Below are positions 7,387 to 10,344 of a stretch of 10,344 bases of DNA, piece after piece. The stretch's first letter is position 1; each line of letters starts with the position of its first letter. The notes beneath the pieces are model-generated. The model made no database searches and was not told the DNA's origin. It was given only the letters and a program-made list of their open reading frames with translations. The stretch is from assembly GCA_947071955.1 (NCBI GenBank), contig CAMTGL010000057.1, positions 1 to 10,344 on the forward strand, written 5' to 3'. The position numbers and the translations under genes were made by a program. This stretch comes from an uncultured Plesiomonas sp. (lineage in GTDB: Bacteria > Pseudomonadota > Gammaproteobacteria > Enterobacterales > CAMTGL01).

Positions 7387-7884
7387 GACGCTTAGCTTTA
7401 TATTTTGCACATCTGTGTTCAATGATGCTTTCTGCGCGGTATGGCGAAGCGCATTTTCTTGGCGATCGGCCACATGCAGAACATCTTGATTCGCCATTAA
7501 TTCCGCTAACGTAATGTTGTTTAAAAACCCACTGATCCTATCGCTAAGATCACGCCATAATGTATGCGTCAGGCAGCGAACACCGCCCTGACAGTCACCC
7601 TTCCCTAAACACTTGGTGGCATCAACGGATTCATCTACCGCTGAAATCACCATGCCTACGGCGATACTGTCAGACGGTTTACCCAGTAAATAGCCACCGC
7701 CAGGCCCGCGCACACTGTTTACTAAACCATGTTTACGCAACCGTGCGAACAGCTGTTCGAGGTATGAAAGAGAGATCCCTTGACGCTCGGAGATCTCAGC
7801 AAGTGTTACAGGCCCTTGCTCTGAATGCAGTGCCACATCTAACATAGCGGTCACTGCGTAACGTCCTTTTGATGTCAGTCTCAT
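7384..7884 (-). CDS. iscR: Rrf2-family Fe-S sensing regulator IscR
   Basis: IscR is an Rrf2-type winged-helix regulator. With its 2Fe-2S cluster it represses the isc promoter at Type 1 sites; the apo form still acts at Type 2 sites. The 166-residue protein has the N-terminal winged helix (about 1-70; RLTSKGRYAVTAMLDVA, SLSYLEQLF, VRGPGGGYLLG). The cluster ligands C92, C98 and C104 with H107 are seen in KCLGKGDCQGGVRCLTH. E43, which discriminates between site types in E. coli, is present. The start at 7884 gives the family start MRLTSKGRY. An in-frame ATG at 7896 would sit directly against the GAGG ribosome site and is rejected. It is the first gene of the operon, 55 bases before iscS. Confidence 0.97.
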   Translation of the reverse strand: MRLTSKGRYAVTAMLDVALHSEQGPVTLAEISERQGISLSYLEQLFARLRKHGLVNSVRGPGGGYLLGKPSDSIAVGMVISAVDESVDATKCLGKGDCQGGVRCLTHTLWRDLSDRISGFLNNITLAELMANQDVLHVADRQENALRHTAQKASLNTDVQNIKLSV

Positions 7885-7916
7885 GCGGCACTTCATCCTC
7901 TAATAAATGTAGGGAT

Positions 7917-7945
7917 ATTGTGCCATTCCCGACTAAAACAGTCAA
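7917..7945 (-). promoter_or_regulatory. isc operon promoter
   Basis: On the minus strand, TTGACT (7945-7940) is followed after 17 bases by CACAAT (7922-7917), a good sigma-70 arrangement. Transcription would start near 7910, leaving a leader of about 26 bases before iscR. The promoter is almost completely covered by the Type 1 IscR site at 7925-7949, the arrangement expected for IscR autorepression. Confidence 0.8.
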
Positions 7946-7949
7946 GTAT
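7925..7949 (-). promoter_or_regulatory. Type 1 IscR operator, near consensus
   Basis: Read on the minus strand, this 25-base site contains CTTGACT, the A/T-rich centre GTTTT and AGTCGGG. By my count it agrees with the recalled E. coli Type 1 consensus (ATASYYGACT, RWWWY, AGTCRRSTAT) at 24 of 25 positions. It covers the -35 element and spacer of the isc promoter, so 2Fe-2S-IscR bound here should block RNA polymerase. Confidence 0.88.
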
Positions 7950-7974
7950 AAGCCCGACCATTTTACTCAGGATT
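7950..7974 (-). promoter_or_regulatory. Degenerate second Type 1 IscR operator
   Basis: This 25-base site directly abuts the strong operator on its upstream side. Read on the minus strand it contains CCTGAGT, the centre AAAAT and GGTCGGG, matching the Type 1 consensus at 18 of 25 positions by my count. The 25-base centre spacing puts both sites on nearly the same DNA face and resembles the tandem A/B sites of the E. coli isc promoter. It includes the last codons and stop of trmJ. Confidence 0.55.
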
Positions 7975-8712
7975 ATTATCTTGTTTACGCTTGTTTTTTT
8001 GTACTGCTGTTAGCATGCCGCGCAAGATGTTTAACTCTGCCGCTTCTGGGCGCGCGCGGGTATACATGCGGCGCAATTTGCTCATTACCGCACTCGGCGT
8101 TTCGGTACGAATAAAGTTCACATCGGTCAGCACCTGTTCAAGATGCTGATAAAAGCGCTCAAGATCATCACTCAGCGGATATGGGCTCTCTTGCGCGGTA
8201 TAATCCGCTTCACTGGCGCGTGTCTGCTCAAGAAAGTTCATGCGAATTTCATAAGCCAACAGTTGTACCGCCATGGCCAAATTCAGTGAGCTATACTCAG
8301 GATTGGCAGGAATGGTGACATGGTAGTTGCACTTTTGCAGCTCTTCATTGGTCAGCCCAACCCGCTCACGGCCAAAGACCAGTGCAACCGGATGATGGCG
8401 TGATTCACTGGCAATACGCTGACCACACTCACGAGGTTCAATCAGCGGCCACTGTAGAGTACGTGAACGCGCGCTAGTGCCGATAACCAGACCACAATCA
8501 CCGATAGCTTCATCGAGTGATGCCACAATTTTAGCTTGGCCGATAACATCGCTCGCCCCTGCTGCCAGAGCAATTGCCTGTGAGTCGGGCTCAACTTTTG
8601 GGTTAACCAAATACAAGTTGGTCAGCCCCATGGTTTTCATTGCTCGCGCGGTAGACCCCATGTTGCCGGTGTGGGAGGTTTCTACCAGGACAATTCGCAC
8701 ATTCTCTAACAT
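7963..8712 (-). CDS. trmJ: tRNA (cytidine/uridine-32-2'-O-)-methyltransferase TrmJ
   Basis: TrmJ is a SPOUT-class, SAM-dependent enzyme that 2'-O-methylates nucleotide 32 in the anticodon loop of several tRNAs. From the ATG at 8712 it is 249 residues, close to E. coli TrmJ (246). The SPOUT motifs are GTSARSRTL (78-86), VFGRERVGLTNEEL (112-125) and NPEYSSLNLAMAVQ (137-150); these form the trefoil-knot SAM site. The C-terminal extension (DDLERFYQHLEQV, KLRRMYTRARPE, LNILRGML) is typical. The frame stays open to 8790, but MLENVRIVLVETSHTGNMGS is the family start; its ribosome site (GAG nine bases upstream) is weak. It ends 78 bases before iscR with no terminator between, so read-through into the isc operon is possible. 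Confidence 0.95.
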   Translation of the reverse strand: MLENVRIVLVETSHTGNMGSTARAMKTMGLTNLYLVNPKVEPDSQAIALAAGASDVIGQAKIVASLDEAIGDCGLVIGTSARSRTLQWPLIEPRECGQRIASESRHHPVALVFGRERVGLTNEELQKCNYHVTIPANPEYSSLNLAMAVQLLAYEIRMNFLEQTRASEADYTAQESPYPLSDDLERFYQHLEQVLTDVNFIRTETPSAVMSKLRRMYTRARPEAAELNILRGMLTAVQKNKRKQDNNPE

Positions 8713-8798
8713 GATCGCTCTAACGTGGTTAATCAGACGATGGGTGAGTTGACCGAGGTGACGATAACGCCCCAAGATCAACACGCTCAAAAAAGGGA

Positions 8799-8804
8799 AT
8801 TATA
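8799..8804 (-). promoter_or_regulatory. Candidate trmJ -10 element
   Basis: A perfect TATAAT on the minus strand, about 87 bases upstream of the trmJ ATG. The hexamer 17 bases further upstream is GCAACC, a poor -35, so the promoter may be weak or activator-dependent. It sits in the 249-base spacer between divergent trmJ and suhB. Confidence 0.45.
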
Positions 8805-8884
8805 TTAGCATATTTCCAACAGGTTGCGCAGTGATTCAGAGCCACAGCGATGATCACCCAGTTCGGCCAATAAAAAAACACTCT

Positions 8885-8914
8885 TTGCTTTTTTACCGGT
8901 TAACTTGCTATACT
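8885..8914 (+). promoter_or_regulatory. suhB promoter (extended -10)
   Basis: TTGCTT (8885-8890), an 18-base spacer ending in TGC, then TATACT (8909-8914) form a sigma-70 promoter with an extended -10. Transcription would start near 8921, giving a suhB leader of about 40 bases that contains the boxA-like sequence. Confidence 0.7.
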
Positions 8915-8930
8915 CCGCCACCGTTTTCCC

Positions 8931-8941
8931 GTTCTTTAACA
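8931..8941 (+). promoter_or_regulatory. boxA-like element in the suhB leader
   Basis: GTTCTTTAACA differs at one position from the rRNA antitermination boxA core GCTCTTTAACA. It begins about ten bases into the predicted transcript and ends nine bases before the suhB ribosome site GGAAGAG (8951-8957). In E. coli, a boxA in the suhB leader is known to recruit NusB/NusE and SuhB and to repress suhB translation. The same position here suggests that this feedback loop is conserved. Confidence 0.7.
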
Positions 8942-8961
8942 ACATCCACCGGAAGAGACCT

Positions 8962-9765
8962 ATGCATCCGATGCTGAACATTGCCGTGCGTGCTGCGCGC
9001 AAGGCTGGTAACGTTATTGCCAAAGCTTATGAACAACCAGATTCTGTTGAGGCAACCCAGAAGGGTGTAAACGACTTTGTCACCAATATCGACAAAGCCG
9101 CTGAGAAATCAATCATTAACACCATCCAAAAATCATACCCAAATCACTCTATCATCAGTGAAGAGTGTGGCGAACATATTGGTGAAGATGCTGATGTACA
9201 ATGGGTTATCGATCCGCTGGATGGTACAACCAACTTCATCAAACGTATTCCTCATTTCTCAGTCTCTATCGCTGTGCGCATCAAAGGCCGCACCGAAGTG
9301 GCTGTGGTATACGATCCTATCCGTAATGAACTCTTTACCGCGACACGCGGCAGCGGCGCACAACTGAACGGCTACCGTTTACGTTGTGGTGATGCTAAAG
9401 ACCTTAACGGTACTATTCTGGCAACCGGCTTCCCGTTCAAAGCTAAGCAACACGCAGCTCCGTACATGGCAATTTTATCAACCCTGTTCACACAGTGTGC
9501 TGATTTCCGCCGTACCGGTTCTGCTGCGCTGGATCTGGCTTATGTGGCTGCGGGCCGTGTAGACGGTTTCTTTGAGCTGGGCCTAAAGCCGTGGGATACC
9601 GCAGCCGGTGAGCTGATGGTTCGTGAAGCGGGCGGTATTGTGTGCGATTTTGTGGGTGGACATAACCACCTGCACAGCGGTAACACCGTAGCGGGTAATC
9701 CACGTGTAGTTCGTGCCATGCTGGCCACTATGCGTGATGATCTGAGCGAAGCGCTGAAGCGTTAA
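8962..9765 (+). CDS. suhB: Inositol-1-monophosphatase / Nus-complex factor SuhB
   Basis: SuhB is a Mg2+-dependent inositol monophosphatase-fold protein. It is also a subunit of the NusA/B/E/G antitermination complex that acts on rRNA operons and supports ribosome assembly. The 267-residue length equals E. coli SuhB. Metal-site residues are E67 (SEECGE), D84 and D87 (DPLDGTTNF, 84-92) and D212 (PWDTAAGE). The ATG at 8962 matches the family start MHPMLNIAVRAARKAG and follows GGAAGAG closely. An upstream in-frame start at 8905 lies inside the promoter and is rejected. The gene is divergent from trmJ and convergent with secF, so it is a single-gene transcript ending at the 9801-9837 terminator. 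Confidence 0.97.
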   Translation: MHPMLNIAVRAARKAGNVIAKAYEQPDSVEATQKGVNDFVTNIDKAAEKSIINTIQKSYPNHSIISEECGEHIGEDADVQWVIDPLDGTTNFIKRIPHFSVSIAVRIKGRTEVAVVYDPIRNELFTATRGSGAQLNGYRLRCGDAKDLNGTILATGFPFKAKQHAAPYMAILSTLFTQCADFRRTGSAALDLAYVAAGRVDGFFELGLKPWDTAAGELMVREAGGIVCDFVGGHNHLHSGNTVAGNPRVVRAMLATMRDDLSEALKR

Positions 9766-9771
9766 GTAGTC

Positions 9772-9791
9772 ACTGACCAAAAAAGGTCAGT
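9772..9791 (+). repeat. Hairpin with A6 loop just after suhB
   Basis: ACTGACC and GGTCAGT form a perfect 7-base stem around a loop of six A (9779-9784), six bases past the suhB stop. No U-tract follows, so it is not a terminator by itself. It could protect the suhB mRNA 3' end, or act with the terminator that starts ten bases later. Confidence 0.55.
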
Positions 9792-9800
9792 AATAGATTT

Positions 9801-9837
9801 AAAAAAACCGCATCGGCTAAGGCTGATGCGGTTTTTT
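9801..9837. terminator. Bidirectional terminator between suhB and secF
   Basis: A 10-base-pair stem, CCGCATCGGC/GCTGATGCGG with one G-T pair and a TAAG loop, is flanked by seven A on the left and six T on the right. It therefore has a U-tract in both transcripts and can end suhB (plus) and the sec operon (minus). Confidence 0.93.
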
Positions 9838-9862
9838 ATTATGTGGGATAGGGTATAGCTAT

Positions 9863-9898
9863 TATGATAATTACACTATCTATGATAATTGCACCATC
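9863..9898. repeat. Imperfect 18-base tandem repeat
   Basis: Two adjoining 18-base units (9863-9880 and 9881-9898), each starting TATGATAATT, differ at two positions. They lie in the secF 3' region beyond its coding end. No third copy is seen on either side. Probably a small local duplication. Confidence 0.8.
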
Positions 9899-9910
9899 AT
9901 CACTTACCCT

Positions 9911-9976
9911 TCCGGTCTTTAAGTACCGATTGAGCCGCTGTATTCACAAAGACTCAATCGGATGGTTGATACCGGA
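9911..9976 (-). repeat. Nested inverted repeat in the secF 3' untranslated region
   Basis: An inner perfect 9-base inverted repeat, CCGATTGAG (9926-9934) and CTCAATCGG (9953-9961), has an 18-base loop. It lies inside an outer 6-base repeat, TCCGGT (9911-9916) and ACCGGA (9971-9976). Together these can fold into a 66-base stem with a symmetrical 9-by-9 internal loop. No T-tract adjoins it, and the likely transcript end is at the terminator further on. Function unknown. Confidence 0.6.
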
Positions 9977-9999
9977 TATCACTACGCTAAGGTCAAACG

Positions 10000-10344
10000 T
10001 TAAGGTAAACGCTCGAGATCAGCGCCCTCTTTCTCTACCACCGGTGGCAGCATGTGCTCACGCTTCACACCCAGTTTCAGTGCCAGCGCAGATGCAACAT
10101 AGATGGATGAGTAAGTACCGATACCCACACCAATGAGCATCACGGTAGCAAAACCGTGGATCAGTGCACCACCAAAAACAAACAGTGATAACACAACCAC
10201 CAGCGTAGTACCGGATGTCATCAGCGTACGGCTAAGGGTTTGTGTCAGTGATAGGTTCAAGATCTCTGCCGGTGTACCACGGCGTACTTTACGGAAGTTT
10301 TCACGGATCCGGTCAAATACAACGATGGTATCGTTCAGTGAATA
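10000..10344 (-). CDS. secF: Protein translocase subunit SecF, C-terminal part (cut by window edge)
   Basis: SecF, with SecD and YajC, uses the proton motive force to assist SecYEG-dependent export from the periplasmic side of the inner membrane. The 114 visible residues begin YSLNDTIVVFDRIRENFRKVRRGTP, the conserved SecF segment with the DRIRE motif. Two hydrophobic stretches follow (about TLVVVLSLFVFGGALIHGF and MLIGVGIGTYSSIYVASALAL), the last transmembrane helices. The cytoplasmic tail ends KLGVKREHMLPPVVEKEGADLERLP. The frame is open across the window edge; a TTG at 10260 is an internal leucine, not a start. It converges with suhB and ends at the shared terminator. Confidence 0.96.
   Translation of the reverse strand, partial: YSLNDTIVVFDRIRENFRKVRRGTPAEILNLSLTQTLSRTLMTSGTTLVVVLSLFVFGGALIHGFATVMLIGVGIGTYSSIYVASALALKLGVKREHMLPPVVEKEGADLERLP

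Noticed and set aside
8713..8790. Longer trmJ reading with 26 extra N-terminal residues
   Set aside because: The extra residues are not part of the TrmJ family, and the family start MLENVRIV has its own, though weak, ribosome site.
8805..9023. Minus-strand open frame of 72 codons upstream of trmJ
   Set aside because: It overlaps the suhB start and promoter in antisense, lacks a clear ribosome site and resembles no family I know.
9864..10136. Plus-strand open frame of 90 codons between suhB and secF
   Set aside because: Its start falls in the tandem repeat just beyond the bidirectional terminator and most of it is antisense to secF; no ribosome site or domain is evident.
1..10344. Search for a mobile element, CRISPR array, tRNA gene, toxin-antitoxin or defence system
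   Set aside because: No transposase or integrase, long terminal repeats, spaced repeat array, cloverleaf or unknown conserved ORF was seen; every sizeable gene belongs to a known housekeeping family.

Overview
The window is a chromosomal housekeeping segment of a gammaproteobacterium. Its backbone is the complete ISC iron-sulfur cluster operon on the minus strand, iscR-iscS-iscU-iscA-hscB-hscA-fdx-iscX. The proteins closely resemble E. coli homologues as I remember them. The order secF, suhB, trmJ, isc operon, pepB, ndk is the one I associate with Vibrionales, Aeromonadales and relatives; E. coli has sseB rather than ndk after pepB. Base composition looks balanced to slightly AT-rich. I cannot name a genus.

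Layout from left to right. Positions 1-268 hold the 5' part of ndk (minus, cut by the window edge), followed by a 310-base spacer with two inverted repeats, one a candidate pepB terminator. pepB (minus) occupies 579-1895. A gene-free stretch (1896-2286) follows, with a strong terminator next to iscX, so the isc transcript probably stops before pepB. The isc operon fills 2287-7884, with gaps of 1-55 bases. Upstream of iscR is a promoter overlapped by a near-consensus Type 1 IscR operator, with a degenerate second operator abutting it. trmJ (minus, 7963-8712) ends inside that second operator. suhB (plus, 8962-9765) is divergent from trmJ and has a boxA-like sequence in its leader. A bidirectional terminator lies between suhB and the convergent secF, whose 3' end (10000-10344) closes the window. 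The secF 3' spacer also holds an 18-base tandem repeat and a 66-base nested inverted repeat.

How the genes work together: IscS takes sulfur from cysteine and passes it to the scaffold IscU. Fdx supplies electrons, IscX modulates IscS, and the HscB/HscA chaperone pair acts on the IscU LPPVK motif to release the cluster to acceptors. IscA is an A-type carrier. IscR senses cluster supply through its own 2Fe-2S cluster and represses the operon. SuhB is a Nus-complex factor for rRNA transcription as well as an inositol monophosphatase, TrmJ methylates tRNA position 32, SecF is part of the Sec translocon, PepB is an aminopeptidase and Ndk balances nucleotide pools.

I found no undescribed system or mobile element. 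The points most worth checking are regulatory (tandem IscR sites, the suhB boxA, pepB uncoupled from isc) plus an insertion of roughly 18 residues in the HscA ATPase domain.
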